Positions 8,588-17,450 of a stretch of DNA of 43,049 nucleotides are shown here, piece by piece. Both the position numbers and the translations under genes were made by a program. Source of the stretch: an uncultured Woeseiaceae bacterium. GTDB lineage: Bacteria > Pseudomonadota > Gammaproteobacteria > Steroidobacterales > Woeseiaceae. How positions within the stretch are numbered: position 1 is the first letter of the stretch; each line of letters begins with the position of its first letter. The notes under the pieces were generated by a model, which worked only from the letters and a program-made list of their open reading frames with translations, had not been told where the DNA came from and searched no databases. The DNA is taken from contig CALZJH010000018.1 in NCBI GenBank assembly GCA_945787845.1, positions 1 to 43,049 on the forward strand. The letters run 5' to 3'.

Positions 8588-9094
8588 ATGGCAAGAAACG
8601 ATCATAATCAAGCTGGCGATGACTTCATCGAAAAACTGGTCACCGTTAACCGCGTAGCCAAGGTAGTCAAAGGTGGTCGCCAATTCGGTTTCACCGCGCT
8701 GACCGTCGTTGGCGATGGGCAGGGCCAGGTTGGCTTCGGTTACGGCAAGGCACGTGAAGTGCCGATCGCGATCCAGAAAGCGATGCAGGCTGCACGGCGT
8801 AACATGATTAGCATCAACCTGAACAATGACACGCTGCAGTACGCCAAGAAAGGCCGCCACGGCGCCACGATGGTTTACATGCAGCCGGCGTCTGAAGGTA
8901 CTGGCGTTATCGCGGGTGGCGCCATGCGCGCAGTCTTCGAAGCGGCCGGCGTGCGCAACGTCCTCGCCAAGAGCTACGGCTCGCGCAACCCGATCAACGT
9001 TGTTCGCGCAACGATCAAGGGGCTGTCGGAGATTCATTCTCCGCAGTCTATTGCTGCCAAGCGCGGCAAGAAAGTTAAGGAGATCCTGGCCTGA
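8588..9094 (+). CDS. rpsE: 30S ribosomal protein S5
   Basis: The 168-residue product has the S5 N-terminal double-stranded RNA-binding fold ([35 protein letters not shown]) and the C-terminal fold with [40 protein letters not shown]5 works in decoding accuracy and mRNA unwinding. A spacer of 39 nt leads to rpmD. Confidence 0.97.
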   Translation: MARNDHNQAGDDFIEKLVTVNRVAKVVKGGRQFGFTALTVVGDGQGQVGFGYGKAREVPIAIQKAMQAARRNMISINLNNDTLQYAKKGRHGATMVYMQPASEGTGVIAGGAMRAVFEAAGVRNVLAKSYGSRNPINVVRATIKGLSEIHSPQSIAAKRGKKVKEILA

Positions 9095-9133
9095 AGGCCC
9101 GGATCGTAACAACAGAGTTTTAGAGACAAGATC

Positions 9134-9322
9134 ATGGCGAAGCCAAAAGAGTTGAAGGTCACGCTGGTCAAGAGCAAGTACGGGCGGCTGAAGAGCCACA
9201 AAGCCTGTGTTGCCGGACTGGGTCTCCGCAAAATGCACCAGACGGTTACGGTTGTCGATACGCCGGAAAATCGCGGCATGATCAATCGTGTTTCGTACCT
9301 GCTATCGGTAGAGGAAGCCTGA
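9134..9322 (+). CDS. rpmD: 50S ribosomal protein L30
   Basis: The 62-residue product fits L30: [33 protein letters not shown], then [21 protein letters not shown]30 is a small ferredoxin-like fold protein of the 50S subunit, absent from some bacteria. rplO begins one base after its stop. Confidence 0.96.
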   Translation: MAKPKELKVTLVKSKYGRLKSHKACVAGLGLRKMHQTVTVVDTPENRGMINRVSYLLSVEEA

Positions 9323-9323
9323 C

Positions 9324-9758
9324 ATGCGGCTTAACGACATTTCACCTGGTAAAGGTGCAAAAAAAGACGGCAAGCGTTTTGGTCGCGGGCATTCCGCGGG
9401 CCAGGGTAAGACGAGCGGCCGTGGCCAGAAGGGCCAGAAGTCCCGTTCAGGCGGCTTCCACAAGGTGGGCTTCGAAGGCGGCCAGATGCCGCTGCAGCGT
9501 CGCCTGCCGAAGGTTGGTTTTCGTTCGCGGATGGCCAAGTACTCGGCCGAGCTGCGTTTGCACGAGCTCGAGTTGCCGGCAGCGGACGTTATCGATCTGG
9601 ACGTACTGAAAAAGGCCAATCTCGTTCCGGCTTTCGTGACCAAGGTCAAGGTCATCAAGTCCGGTGAAATCAAAAAAGCCGTGAAGCTTAAAGGCCTCAA
9701 GGTCACCAAGGGTGCCCGTGAAGAGATCGAGAAAGCTGGCGGCAGTATTGAAGACTGA
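9324..9758 (+). CDS. rplO: 50S ribosomal protein L15
   Basis: The 144-residue product shows the L15 start [22 protein letters not shown] and the glycine-rich [21 protein letters not shown] segment, followed by [17 protein letters not shown]15 joins late in 50S assembly. secY follows after 16 nt, the normal spc order. Confidence 0.97.
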   Translation: MRLNDISPGKGAKKDGKRFGRGHSAGQGKTSGRGQKGQKSRSGGFHKVGFEGGQMPLQRRLPKVGFRSRMAKYSAELRLHELELPAADVIDLDVLKKANLVPAFVTKVKVIKSGEIKKAVKLKGLKVTKGAREEIEKAGGSIED

Positions 9759-9774
9759 GAAGCAAGACTAAATC

Positions 9775-11136
9775 ATGGCAAAGAAGCCCCAACAAAATCC
9801 GGCGGATCTGGCGAAGCAAGCGAGTAAGCTCGGCGAATTGAAAATTCGCCTGCTGTTCCTCGTCGGTGCGCTGATCGTATATCGCGTTGGCACCTATATT
9901 CCGGTGCCCGGCGTGAACCCGGCTGCGTTGGCTGAATGGTTCGAGGCGCAGTCCGGCGGCATGTTGGGCATGTTCAACATGTTCTCCGGTGGCGCGCTGT
10001 CTCGTTTCGGCATCTTTGCTCTGGGCATCATCCCCTACATCTCGTCGTCGATCATCATGCAGATGGCGAGCCATATCGTTCCGCAGCTCCAGCAGCTGCG
10101 TAAGGAAGGCGAGCAGGGACGGCGCCAGATCGTGAAGTACACGCGCTACGGCACCGTTGCGCTGGCCAGCTTCCAGTCGATCGCGGCAGCGAGCTTCCTG
10201 CAGAACCAGGGCACGCTGGTAAATAATCCGGGTCCTGCGTTCCTGATCACGGCCTGCATTACGCTCGTTACCGGTACGGTCTTTCTTATGTGGCTGGGTG
10301 AGCAGATCACCGAGCGTGGCATTGGTAACGGTATCTCGATGATCATTCTCGCGAGCATCGTTGCGGGCCTTCCGGCCGCCATTGCCGGTACGGCCGAGCT
10401 GGTTCGCACTGGTGAAATGGCTGCGATTACGGCGATCCTGATGCTGCTGGGTGGTATCGCGGCGATCATCTTCGTGACCTTCATGGAGCGCGCGCAGCGC
10501 CGCATCACGGTTAATTATGCGAGGCGACAACAGGGCAGGAAGATGTTCCAGGCCCAGAGCACGCACTTGCCGTTCAAGATCAACATGTCGGGTGTTATCC
10601 CGCCGATCTTTGCCTCGAGCATCCTGATGTTCCCCGCAACGATCGCCCAGTTCTTCGGCCAGGCCGCAGATCCTAACGCCGCGCAGCGTGCGTTGCAGAC
10701 CATCGGTGCGAACCTGGGGCCGGGCCAGCCCATCTACGTATTGTTGTATGGAGCAATGATCGTATTCTTCTGCTTCTTCTACACGGCGCTGATGTACAAC
10801 TCGAAGGACACAGCGGACAACCTGAAGAAAGCGGGCGCATTCCTGCCGGGCATCCGGCCGGGGGCCCACACAGCAGAGTACATTGACCGGGTCCTGACCC
10901 GACTGACGTTCTGGGGTTCGATCTACATCGCCGGTGTGTGTCTGCTCCCCGAGTTCGTGCGCATGTTCTACCCGGCCATGCCCTTCAGTTTCGGCGGCAC
11001 CAGCTTGCTGATTCTGGTCGTAGTCACGATGGACTTCATGTCACAAATGCAGGCACATGCCATGAGTCACCAGTACGAAGGCATGATGCAGAAAGCCAAC
11101 CTGCGCAACTACGGAAAGGGAGGCCAAACTCGCTGA
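9775..11136 (+). CDS. secY: Protein translocase channel subunit SecY
   Basis: The 453-residue product is full-length SecY with about ten membrane helices. The first helix region ([26 protein letters not shown]), the plug-domain region [19 protein letters not shown], the cytoplasmic loop [18 protein letters not shown] and the C-terminal [11 protein letters not shown] are all visible. SecY forms the inner-membrane channel with SecE and SecG and is driven by SecA or by the ribosome. It lies after rplO and is followed by rpmJ, as in the E. coli spc operon. Confidence 0.98.
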   Translation: MAKKPQQNPADLAKQASKLGELKIRLLFLVGALIVYRVGTYIPVPGVNPAALAEWFEAQSGGMLGMFNMFSGGALSRFGIFALGIIPYISSSIIMQMASHIVPQLQQLRKEGEQGRRQIVKYTRYGTVALASFQSIAAASFLQNQGTLVNNPGPAFLITACITLVTGTVFLMWLGEQITERGIGNGISMIILASIVAGLPAAIAGTAELVRTGEMAAITAILMLLGGIAAIIFVTFMERAQRRITVNYARRQQGRKMFQAQSTHLPFKINMSGVIPPIFASSILMFPATIAQFFGQAADPNAAQRALQTIGANLGPGQPIYVLLYGAMIVFFCFFYTALMYNSKDTADNLKKAGAFLPGIRPGAHTAEYIDRVLTRLTFWGSIYIAGVCLLPEFVRMFYPAMPFSFGGTSLLILVVVTMDFMSQMQAHAMSHQYEGMMQKANLRNYGKGGQTR

Positions 11137-11161
11137 TTTGTCAGCGATTGGGAGACAGCTC

Positions 11162-11275
11162 ATGAAAGTAAGAGCATCAGTAAAAAAAATCTGCAGAAAC
11201 TGCAAAATCATTCGCCGCAACGGTGTTGTGCGGGTGATCTGCACTGACGCACGGCATAAGCAGCGCCAGGGCTAG
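11162..11275 (+). CDS. rpmJ: 50S ribosomal protein L36 (zinc-binding type)
   Basis: The 37-codon frame reads [19 protein letters not shown] and ends DARHKQRQG. Cys11, Cys14, Cys27 and the C-terminal His give the zinc-ribbon form of L36. L36 finishes the 50S subunit near the GTPase centre. The gene lies 25 nt after secY; in E. coli rpmJ is likewise the last spc gene. Confidence 0.96.
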   Translation: MKVRASVKKICRNCKIIRRNGVVRVICTDARHKQRQG

Positions 11276-11302
11276 GCCCCGCGTTATTACGAGGATTTTT
11301 AA

Positions 11303-11659
11303 GTGGCACGTATAGCAGGCATAAACATTCCGTTGACGAAACACGTCGTGATTGCACTGACGTCGATCTACGGTATTGGAAACACGCGCGCACAGCAGAT
11401 TTGCGAAGCCGCCGGTGTGGCAGGTAACACGCCGGTCAAGGACCTCGCGGAGCCCGAAGTTGAGAAGCTTCGTAAGGCAGTCGCGATCTTTACGGTTGAA
11501 GGCGATCTGCGTCGCGAAACGTCGATGAACATCAAGCGCCTGATGGATCTCGGTTCGTACCGCGGCATCCGTCATCGCCGTGGTTTGCCGCTGCGCGGCC
11601 AACGCACTCGTACAAACGCCCGGACCCGCAAGGGACCGAAGCGTCCCATTAAGAGGTAA
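11303..11659 (+). CDS. rpsM: 30S ribosomal protein S13
   Basis: The 118-residue product matches S13: [26 protein letters not shown] at the start, and the basic tail [26 protein letters not shown]. The start codon is GTG, fixed by the family N-terminus. S13 contacts the P-site tRNA and the 50S subunit. Only 27 nt separate it from rpmJ, leaving no space for the E. coli type alpha-operon pseudoknot leader that S4 binds. Confidence 0.97.
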   Translation: MARIAGINIPLTKHVVIALTSIYGIGNTRAQQICEAAGVAGNTPVKDLAEPEVEKLRKAVAIFTVEGDLRRETSMNIKRLMDLGSYRGIRHRRGLPLRGQRTRTNARTRKGPKRPIKR

Positions 11660-11666
11660 GTCTTAA

Positions 11667-12047
11667 ATGGCTGAAGCGAAGAAAAAGAAGGTTAAAAAGC
11701 ACGTTGTTGACGCAATTGCGCACATTCATGCTTCCTTCAACAACACGATCATCACGATTACCGACCGCCAGGGTAATGCTCTGTCATGGGCAACGGCCGG
11801 CGGCTGCGGTTTCCGTGGATCTCGTAAATCCACCCCGTTCGCGGCACAGGTTGCGTCGGACAAAGCGGGCAAAGCTGCTCTCGAGTTCGGTGTCAAGAAT
11901 GTCGATGTGCGTGTACGTGGGCCAGGCCCCGGTCGCGAGTCCGCAGTGCGTGCTCTGAACGCACTGGGGTTCCGCATCCAGAATATTGAGGACGTGACGC
12001 CAATTCCGCATAACGGATGTCGTCCGCCCAAGAAACGCCGCGTGTAG
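11667..12047 (+). CDS. rpsK: 30S ribosomal protein S11
   Basis: The 126-residue product shows the S11 core [43 protein letters not shown] and the C-terminal [17 protein letters not shown]11 sits on the 30S platform near the mRNA exit. The start is 7 nt after rpsM, in the alpha-operon order rpsM-rpsK-rpsD-rpoA-rplQ. Confidence 0.97.
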   Translation: MAEAKKKKVKKHVVDAIAHIHASFNNTIITITDRQGNALSWATAGGCGFRGSRKSTPFAAQVASDKAGKAALEFGVKNVDVRVRGPGPGRESAVRALNALGFRIQNIEDVTPIPHNGCRPPKKRRV

Positions 12048-12057
12048 AGGCTGAACA

Positions 12058-12678
12058 ATGGCAAGATATTTAGGACCAAAGTGTAAACTGTCCCGCCGCG
12101 AAGGCACGGATCTGTTTCTTAAGAGCGGCGTACGTCCGCTCGAGTCGAAGTGCAAGCTCGAGGTACCTCCGGGTGGCCCGACGCAGCGCCGTCCGCGCGT
12201 GTCGGACTACGGTCTGCAGCTGCGCGAGAAGCAGAAGCTCCGTCGCATGTACGGTGTACTCGAGCGTCAGTTCCGCAATTACTACAAGCGCGCTGCCCAG
12301 CTGAAAGGCTCGACAGGTGAAAACCTGCTGCGCCTGCTGGAAGGTCGTCTTGATAACACGGTTTATCGCATGGGCTTTGCTTCGACACGTGCCGAAGCGC
12401 GCCAGCTCGTGAGTCACAAGAGCATCGAGGTGAACGGCAAGGTCGTCAACATCCCGTCTGCCCAGCTCAAAGCCGGAGACGCCATTGCCATTCGCGAAAA
12501 AGCGAAGAAGCAGCTGCGTATCCAGAGTGCGATGGAAATTGCGAGCCAGGTCGGCCTGCCCGAGTGGGTAGATGTCGACGCCAAGAAGATGGCAGGTGTT
12601 CTGAAGTCGTTGCCTGATCGCGAAGAGATTCTTCCCGACATCAACGAAAACCTCGTCGTCGAGCTGTACTCGAAGTAA
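12058..12678 (+). CDS. rpsD: 30S ribosomal protein S4
   Basis: The 206-residue product has the same length as E. coli S4. It shows [21 protein letters not shown] and the S4 RNA-binding domain [32 protein letters not shown] near residues 96-128. S4 starts 30S assembly, and in E. coli it represses the alpha operon through a leader pseudoknot. No comparable leader lies before rpsM here. Confidence 0.97.
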   Translation: MARYLGPKCKLSRREGTDLFLKSGVRPLESKCKLEVPPGGPTQRRPRVSDYGLQLREKQKLRRMYGVLERQFRNYYKRAAQLKGSTGENLLRLLEGRLDNTVYRMGFASTRAEARQLVSHKSIEVNGKVVNIPSAQLKAGDAIAIREKAKKQLRIQSAMEIASQVGLPEWVDVDAKKMAGVLKSLPDREEILPDINENLVVELYSK

Positions 12679-12695
12679 TTGGAGGGAATTTTCCC

Positions 12696-13697
12696 ATGCA
12701 GGAATCAGTACACGAATTTCTGAAGCCGCGCGTTGTAAAAGTCACGCCGGTCAACGATGTGCAAGCAAAAGTTGTTATCGAGCCGTTCGAACGCGGCTTT
12801 GGCCACACGCTCGGCAATGCGCTGCGTCGCATTCTTTTGTCGTCGATGCCGGGCGCTGCGATCACGGAAGCTGAAATCGAGGGCGTGCTCCACGAGTACA
12901 CGAGCATCGAAGGCGTGCAGGAAGATGTCGTCGACATTCTCCTGAACCTCAAGCAGGTCGCCGTCACGATGAACACCCGCGACACGGCCGAACTGCGCGT
13001 TTCGAAAAAAGGCCCGGGCCCGGTTACGGCCGGTGATATCCAGCTCGATCATGATGTTGAAATCATGAACCCTGATATGGTCATCGCCAACCTGACCAAG
13101 GCCGGTGAGCTGAACATGTTGCTTCGTGTAGAGCGTGGCCGTGGCTACCGCCCGGCAACACAGCGCCCGTCGTTCGAAGAGCACGCCGGCCCGATCGGCC
13201 GACTGCAGCTCGATGCGTCCTTCAGCCCGATCGTTCGCGTGACCTACAACGTCGAAGCCGCTCGCGTTGAGCAGCGCACCGACCTCGACAAGCTGTTGAT
13301 CGACATCGAAACCGACGGCACGATCGACCCGGAAGAGGCGATTCGTCGTGCGGGCAGCATTCTCAAAGACCAGCTGTCGGTCTTCGTTGACCTGCAGGGT
13401 CAGGAAGAAGGCATTGGTGCCCAGGCCGAGAACCAGGTGGATCCGATCCTGCTGCGACCGGTCGACGAGCTCGAACTCACGGTTCGTTCCGCGAACTGCC
13501 TGAAGGCAGAGAACATCATGTACATCGGTGATCTCGTGCAGCGCACCGAGGTAGAACTTCTGCGTACGCCGAACCTTGGCAAGAAATCTCTGACCGAGAT
13601 CAAGGAAGTTCTGGAAGGCCATGGCCTGGGGTTGGGAATGCATCTCGACAACTGGCCACCAGCGAGCCTTCGTCCTGAGCACGAGCTCATGATGTAA
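12696..13697 (+). CDS. rpoA: RNA polymerase alpha subunit
   Basis: The 333-residue product has the N-terminal dimerisation domain ([25 protein letters not shown], residues 28-52) and the C-terminal domain ([23 protein letters not shown] and [18 protein letters not shown]) that binds UP elements and activators. It assembles the polymerase core. A strong SD (GGAGGGAA) lies before the ATG. Being in the ribosomal operon ties polymerase supply to ribosome supply. Confidence 0.98.
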   Translation: MQESVHEFLKPRVVKVTPVNDVQAKVVIEPFERGFGHTLGNALRRILLSSMPGAAITEAEIEGVLHEYTSIEGVQEDVVDILLNLKQVAVTMNTRDTAELRVSKKGPGPVTAGDIQLDHDVEIMNPDMVIANLTKAGELNMLLRVERGRGYRPATQRPSFEEHAGPIGRLQLDASFSPIVRVTYNVEAARVEQRTDLDKLLIDIETDGTIDPEEAIRRAGSILKDQLSVFVDLQGQEEGIGAQAENQVDPILLRPVDELELTVRSANCLKAENIMYIGDLVQRTEVELLRTPNLGKKSLTEIKEVLEGHGLGLGMHLDNWPPASLRPEHELMM

Positions 13698-13721
13698 GAA
13701 TCAGATACCAGGAATAAAACA

Positions 13722-14102
13722 ATGCGTCATAGAAAATCCGGTCGTCGACTGGGTCGTAACAGCTCACACCGCAAGGCCATGTTTCGTAACATGGCTACTT
13801 CGATGCTGAAGCACGAAACGATCCGTACGACGCTGCCAAAAGCTAAAGAACTGCGCCGAGTTGTCGAGCCGCTTATTACGCTCGCGAAGGAAGATAGCGT
13901 TGCGAATCGTCGCCTCGCTTTTGATCGCCTGCGTGACAAGGAAGTAGTCGGCAAGCTGTTTTCGGAAATCGGCCCGCGCTTCAAGGAACGTCCGGGTGGC
14001 TACCTGCGCATCCTGAAGACGGGACCGCGGCCGGGTGATGCGGCGCCAATGGCGATTGTCATGCTCACCGAGCAGGCGGCTGAGGTTGCGGCCGAAGACT
14101 AG
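13722..14102 (+). CDS. rplQ: 50S ribosomal protein L17
   Basis: The 126-residue product begins [29 protein letters not shown], the standard L17 start, and contains [29 protein letters not shown]17 lies near the exit tunnel. It is the last gene of the ribosomal cluster; a strong intrinsic terminator follows after 26 nt. Confidence 0.97.
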   Translation: MRHRKSGRRLGRNSSHRKAMFRNMATSMLKHETIRTTLPKAKELRRVVEPLITLAKEDSVANRRLAFDRLRDKEVVGKLFSEIGPRFKERPGGYLRILKTGPRPGDAAPMAIVMLTEQAAEVAAED

Positions 14103-14128
14103 GCGGCGCCTGCAGACCTTATCCGTAG

Positions 14129-14154
14129 AAGCCGGGCTTAGCCCGGCTTTTTTT
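14129..14154 (+). terminator. Intrinsic terminator of the ribosomal/rpoA operon
   Basis: The stem AAGCCGGGC (14129-14137) pairs with GCCCGGCTT (14141-14149) around a TTA loop and runs into seven T residues (14148-14154). This is a classic Rho-independent terminator, 26 nt after the rplQ stop. Confidence 0.95.
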
Positions 14155-14160
14155 ATGCCG

Positions 14161-14175
14161 TAGAATCCGAGTATG
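14161..14175 (+). promoter_or_regulatory. Possible -10 box for a leaderless patatin mRNA
   Basis: TAGAAT (14161-14166) matches the -10 consensus at 5 of 6 bases and lies exactly 6 nt before the ATG at 14173. There is no Shine-Dalgarno sequence and only 18 nt between the terminator and the start. The expected start site would coincide with the ATG. No good -35 box is visible. Confidence 0.4.
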
Positions 14176-14958
14176 AACACATCGAATCCGAAGACCGTAT
14201 CGCTTGTGCTCGGGAGCGGCGGCGCACGGGGCCTGGCGCACATCGGGGTTATTCACGTCCTCGAGGAAAAGGGTTACAAAATCACGTCGATCGCGGGTTG
14301 TTCCGCCGGCGCGCTGGTTGGCGGCATCTACGCGGCCGGCAAGCTCGCCGAGTATGAGACCTGGGTTCGTGGGGTGAGGAAGTTCGATATGGTCAACATG
14401 ATGGATATCGCCTGGCAGGGCGGTGGCCTTGTGAAGGGTGATCGCATAATCGCCCAGATGATCAAGCTCGTCGGCGATCGGCAAATCGAGGATCTGCCCA
14501 TCCGCTTTACGGCCGTGGCGACTGAACTCGAGAGCGGCCGGGAAGTCTGGCTGAGCGAAGGGCCGCTATTCGACGCAATCCGCTCCTCCTGTTCGTTGCC
14601 GTTGTTCTTCACGCCGGCGAAGTACAAGGAGAAGATGCTCGTCGACGGTGGTGTGGTAAACCCGGTGCCGATTGCGCCCGTGTTCGACGACCATACCGAC
14701 CTCACGCTTGCGGTTAACCTGGGTGGAAAACCGGTTCATGCGTCGCCGCCGCCATCGCGCAAGACGATCGGGGCCGCCGAAGTCGCCTACCTCGTTTTTG
14801 ACGCGATGCAGAGCACCATCGCACGGCAAAAGCTGGCGGCCTATCCGCCGGACCTGACCATCGAAATACCCAGGAATGTGGCGCGCACCTTCGATATCTA
14901 TCGTGCTGCCGAAATTATCGAACTCGGCAGGCGCGCAGCAGAAGCCAGCCTGCCGTAA
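14173..14958 (+). CDS. Patatin-like phospholipase family protein
   Basis: The 261-residue product has the complete patatin catalytic set: the oxyanion loop GSGGARG (residues 14-20), the nucleophile elbow GCSAG with Ser44, and the DGG motif with Asp158. It resembles the RssA/YlbK group of bacterial patatins, which are Ser-Asp lipid acyl hydrolases; the natural substrate is unknown. No signal peptide is seen, so it is probably cytoplasmic. It is the first gene after the ribosomal operon terminator, stands alone, and lacks an SD, so its transcript may be leaderless. Confidence 0.9.
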   Translation: MNTSNPKTVSLVLGSGGARGLAHIGVIHVLEEKGYKITSIAGCSAGALVGGIYAAGKLAEYETWVRGVRKFDMVNMMDIAWQGGGLVKGDRIIAQMIKLVGDRQIEDLPIRFTAVATELESGREVWLSEGPLFDAIRSSCSLPLFFTPAKYKEKMLVDGGVVNPVPIAPVFDDHTDLTLAVNLGGKPVHASPPPSRKTIGAAEVAYLVFDAMQSTIARQKLAAYPPDLTIEIPRNVARTFDIYRAAEIIELGRRAAEASLP

Positions 14959-14994
14959 ACCGCGGCAGCGTAACACCTCATTATTATGTCATAT

Positions 14995-15019
14995 TGACTA
15001 AATATTTCCTTTTTAGTCA
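14995..15019. promoter_or_regulatory. Perfect palindrome TGACTAAA-N9-TTTAGTCA
   Basis: Bases 14995-15002 are the exact reverse complement of 15012-15019, with a 9-nt AT-rich spacer. It lies in the patatin to 15110 intergenic region, about 85 bp before the predicted start site of the small gene. It could be an operator for an unknown dimeric regulator or a weak hairpin; no T-run follows. Confidence 0.5.
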
Positions 15020-15042
15020 GGCGGTTACTGTAATCCACGATT

Positions 15043-15058
15043 TGTGAGTCGGCTCACA
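15043..15058. promoter_or_regulatory. CRP/Vfr-type site TGTGA-N6-TCACA
   Basis: The 16-bp sequence TGTGAGTCGGCTCACA has both half-sites of the CRP consensus without mismatch. Its centre at 15050.5 is 41.5 bp before a predicted start near 15092, set by TAAAGT at 15080-15085. That is the class II activation position for CRP. Only CRP-family binding is inferred; the regulator is not in this window. Confidence 0.6.
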
Positions 15059-15109
15059 GCGAAACTCGCCCTACGGCCTTAAAGTAGACCCAGTTGTAGC
15101 GAGGGGACG

Positions 15110-15430
15110 ATGGCTATAAACACCGACAAGAAATCCTTTGACGACTGCGTCATCCTGGCGAAGGAAGCGTTCGATCCGGATGCCGTATTTCTCGATGACA
15201 TCGTTGATGACGAGGTGCTGCCGTACCTGAGTCTCGAGGTCGATGGCCTGACCACGGCGCGCGAGGGTCGCAAGGGCAAACTCGAATTGCGCCCTGACGA
15301 CGTCGCTGCAAACGAACCGATCACGCCTGATACGACCATGCCTGTTGCGACGCTCGATCCCGATCAGCTCGAGGTGTATGGGTGGGAGTCGTCGCTCTGG
15401 AAGAAGATCAAAGCTTACCTGGGCATCTGA
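15110..15430 (+). CDS. Small acidic hypothetical protein behind a CRP-like site
   Basis: The 106-residue product has no family I recognise. It is acidic, with several Asp/Glu clusters (FLDDIVDDEV near residues 27-36), no membrane helix, no signal peptide and no cysteine except one near residue 13. The C-terminus (WESSLWKKIKAYLGI) is amphipathic. A clear SD (GAGGGG) precedes the ATG. It has its own upstream control region with two palindromes. An SDR gene follows 12 nt downstream but has its own possible start signal. Function unknown. Confidence 0.75.
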   Translation: MAINTDKKSFDDCVILAKEAFDPDAVFLDDIVDDEVLPYLSLEVDGLTTAREGRKGKLELRPDDVAANEPITPDTTMPVATLDPDQLEVYGWESSLWKKIKAYLGI

Positions 15431-15445
15431 TACCATCCCCGCATG
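15431..15445 (+). promoter_or_regulatory. Possible -10 box for a leaderless SDR mRNA
   Basis: TACCAT (15431-15436, 4 of 6 consensus bases) lies 6 nt before the ATG at 15443, and no SD is present. The geometry equals that seen before the patatin gene and pepQ. Weak on its own; read-through from 15110 is the alternative. Confidence 0.25.
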
Positions 15446-16273
15446 ATTTTTAAAGACAAGACCGTGATCATCACGGGCGGATCCGAGGGCGTGGGCGCCG
15501 CAACCGCACGCCTGTTCGCCGAGGCCGGCGCCAACCTGATGCTTGCTGCGCGGAGCAAGAAGAACCTCGAGGCGGTCGCGACGGAGCTGCGTGACAAGAC
15601 GCGCGTCGAGCTGTTCGCGATGGACGTCACCGATACCGACGCCTGTGTGGACCTCTTCAAAAAGGCGGACTTCGAGTTCGGGCGCATCGACGTTCTGGTC
15701 AACAACGCCGGTTATCATGCGCGAGGTGACGTTCGCGATGTTCCCGCCGAAGAGCTGGGTCGTATCATCGACGTTAACCTGAAGGCACCGATCATTCTCA
15801 CGCGTCTTGCCCTGCCGTATCTCGAGGAGGCGGGCGGTGGCGCCATTATTAACGTAGCGTCTCTTCACGGCCGACTGGCGAGCGTCGGCGCAACGACGTA
15901 TTCGTCCAGCAAGTTCGGATTGCGGATATTTAGCCTGGCGCTGGGTCAGGAACTCGAGGGCTCGGGTATCAAGGCGGCCGTCGTGTCGCCCGGGCCGGTC
16001 GATACGGGCTTCATCATGGAAAACCTCGATGACGTCGACGACATCGTGTTCTCGCAGCCAATGAGTTCGGCCGAGCAGGTCGGGCAGGCTATCCTGGATC
16101 TGTGTGGCAACAACATTGCCGAGCAGGCTATGCCGACATCGAGCGGTATCCTGGCGACACTCGCTTACCTGATGCCATGGCTGGGTAAGCGCCTGAGGCC
16201 GATGTTGCGGAAGAAAGGTGCCCGCGTGAAAGCGCGTCTGATCGCAGAGCGGCGACAACAAGGCACGTCCTAA
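15443..16273 (+). CDS. Short-chain dehydrogenase/reductase (SDR)
   Basis: The 276-residue product is a classical SDR. It has the cofactor motif TGGSEGVG (residues 11-18), NNAG in the LVNNAGYHARG segment and the catalytic Tyr153-x3-Lys157 pair in YSSSK, with an upstream catalytic Ser in NVASLHG. The Arg in AARSKK after the second strand suggests NADP(H) use. The C-terminus (about 45 residues after the fold) is basic and could touch a membrane (LATLAYLMPWLGKRL), as in 3-ketodihydrosphingosine-reductase-like SDRs. The substrate is unknown. A hairpin terminator follows. Confidence 0.9.
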   Translation: MIFKDKTVIITGGSEGVGAATARLFAEAGANLMLAARSKKNLEAVATELRDKTRVELFAMDVTDTDACVDLFKKADFEFGRIDVLVNNAGYHARGDVRDVPAEELGRIIDVNLKAPIILTRLALPYLEEAGGGAIINVASLHGRLASVGATTYSSSKFGLRIFSLALGQELEGSGIKAAVVSPGPVDTGFIMENLDDVDDIVFSQPMSSAEQVGQAILDLCGNNIAEQAMPTSSGILATLAYLMPWLGKRLRPMLRKKGARVKARLIAERRQQGTS

Positions 16274-16276
16274 AAG

Positions 16277-16307
16277 AACGGTCCACCCGGGGGATGGGTG
16301 GACCGTT
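16277..16307. terminator. Bidirectional hairpin terminator between the SDR and LysR genes
   Basis: AACGGTCCACCC (16277-16288) pairs perfectly over 12 bp with GGGTGGACCGTT (16296-16307) around a 7-nt loop. On the plus strand a short GTT follows; on the minus strand the stem is followed by CTTTTA. It lies between two convergent genes and could serve both. The remaining 130 nt to the LysR stop show nothing else. Confidence 0.75.
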
Positions 16308-16437
16308 GTTACACGCCGGTAGTCAGGGGGAAGCGAGCCACCGGATGCCTTGTTTCGAAATTGTCGTTAGCGAAGAATTTAGAAGAAACCGCGGCATCTT
16401 ACAAACGACATAAATTGACGTTCGCGATGAAAAAAAA

Positions 16438-17334
16438 TCACGATCCGAACGCGAATTCCCGTAACACCCAGTCTCGAAACGTGCTGCTGTGTCTTTTGTC
16501 GCTCGGGTCATCAGGGCTTATCAGGTAATAGGCCTCCTTGGATTCCAGCTCGTGGTCAAACAGTTGTGTCAAAGCCCCGGACTCCATCCAGGCACAGCAC
16601 AGTTGCGCAGGGATTAATGCTGCCCCAAGCCCCTGTTCCGCCGCGCGCGCGATCGATGTCATTGAGTTGAGCCGGATGATCTTTGGATTACGCGGCAAAC
16701 GAATACCGGACAACCGCTGCCATTTCTGCCAGGCCTTGGGTCTCGAGTCGTGAACGATCAACGGAAAGTCGCTGGTGATGCGACCGGCTACGACCTTGAT
16801 ACTGTCATAAAAGTCGGGCGATCCTACCGGGATGAGCCGCAGCGAAAACAACCGATCGCTGTCGATACCTGCCGGCGGTGTCGAGAACAAGCGGATTGAG
16901 ACGTCAGCCGTCTTGTCGTGTGCGCCGGACTCGCCTTCGATTGTGCCTACCGTAATCGAGATGTCGGGGTTTTCGGCAACGAATTCGGACAGGCGCGGGA
17001 CCAGCAGTTCACTCGCGAAAAACGGCTGCACCGACAACTTCAGGACCGCGCCTTCAACCTGTTTGCTGTTGCGCTCGATGGCGACGTCGAGGTCGTCGAG
17101 GATCGGCTTGAGGTCGTCGTAAAACGCGCGGCCCGCGTCGGTCACGTTGAGACTTCGGGCTGTCCTCGAAAAGAGCCGGCTGCCGATCGTGTCCTCGAGT
17201 TGCCGGATCTGGTGGCTGACGGCTGACGCGGTCAGGTACAGGTCTTCAGCAGCGAGGCGAAAGCTTTCGCGTTCGACTGCTCTACAGAAGGCTCGCAGAG
17301 CGCGCATAGACACGTTTCGATTCCAGGTCGGCAT
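16438..17334 (-). CDS. LysR-family transcriptional regulator (GcvA-like)
   Basis: The product has the LysR winged-helix DNA-binding domain in its first 60 residues (RALRAFCRAVERESFRLAAEDLYLTASAVSHQIRQLE) and a C-terminal effector-binding domain (VPRLSEFVAENPDI onward). LysR proteins bind T-N11-A palindromes as tetramers and respond to small molecules. The frame extends to a TTG at 17343; the ATG at 17334 gives 298 residues and is preferred, though neither has a good SD. A palindrome upstream (17373-17397) may be its own operator. pepQ lies upstream on the same strand, 107+ bp away. The effector is unknown. Confidence 0.88.
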   Translation of the reverse strand: MPTWNRNVSMRALRAFCRAVERESFRLAAEDLYLTASAVSHQIRQLEDTIGSRLFSRTARSLNVTDAGRAFYDDLKPILDDLDVAIERNSKQVEGAVLKLSVQPFFASELLVPRLSEFVAENPDISITVGTIEGESGAHDKTADVSIRLFSTPPAGIDSDRLFSLRLIPVGSPDFYDSIKVVAGRITSDFPLIVHDSRPKAWQKWQRLSGIRLPRNPKIIRLNSMTSIARAAEQGLGAALIPAQLCCAWMESGALTQLFDHELESKEAYYLISPDDPSDKRHSSTFRDWVLREFAFGS

Positions 17335-17372
17335 ACCCGACAATTTGCAGGTTCTGTGCCAATCGAAGGCTC

Positions 17373-17397
17373 ATCCAAGTTATTGAAATCCTTGGAT
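17373..17397. promoter_or_regulatory. LysR-type palindrome before the regulator gene
   Basis: ATCCAAG (17373-17379) and CTTGGAT (17391-17397) are perfect inverted repeats with an 11-nt spacer. The site starts about 40 bp before the LysR start codon, in the gap to pepQ. Inverted repeats of this size are typical LysR operators, so autoregulation is likely. Binding is inferred only from the position and symmetry. Confidence 0.5.
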
Positions 17398-17450
17398 ATG
17401 ATAGATCGCAGCGCACCGAAAGTGAGCAACAGCGGGAGTATGGCGCGCTG

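Noticed and set aside
9703..10869. 388-codon open frame antisense to secY
   Set aside because: SecY is conserved end to end on the + strand. The antisense product is rich in Arg, His, Gln and Asp without family motifs, as expected for a shadow in GC-rich DNA.
15071..16261. 396-codon open frame antisense to the SDR and orphan gene
   Set aside because: The plus strand encodes an SDR with all catalytic motifs; the antisense protein has low-complexity charged composition and matches nothing.
16298..16528. 76-codon + strand frame between the SDR and LysR genes
   Set aside because: It starts inside the terminator stem, lacks an SD, overlaps the LysR 3' end and resembles no protein.
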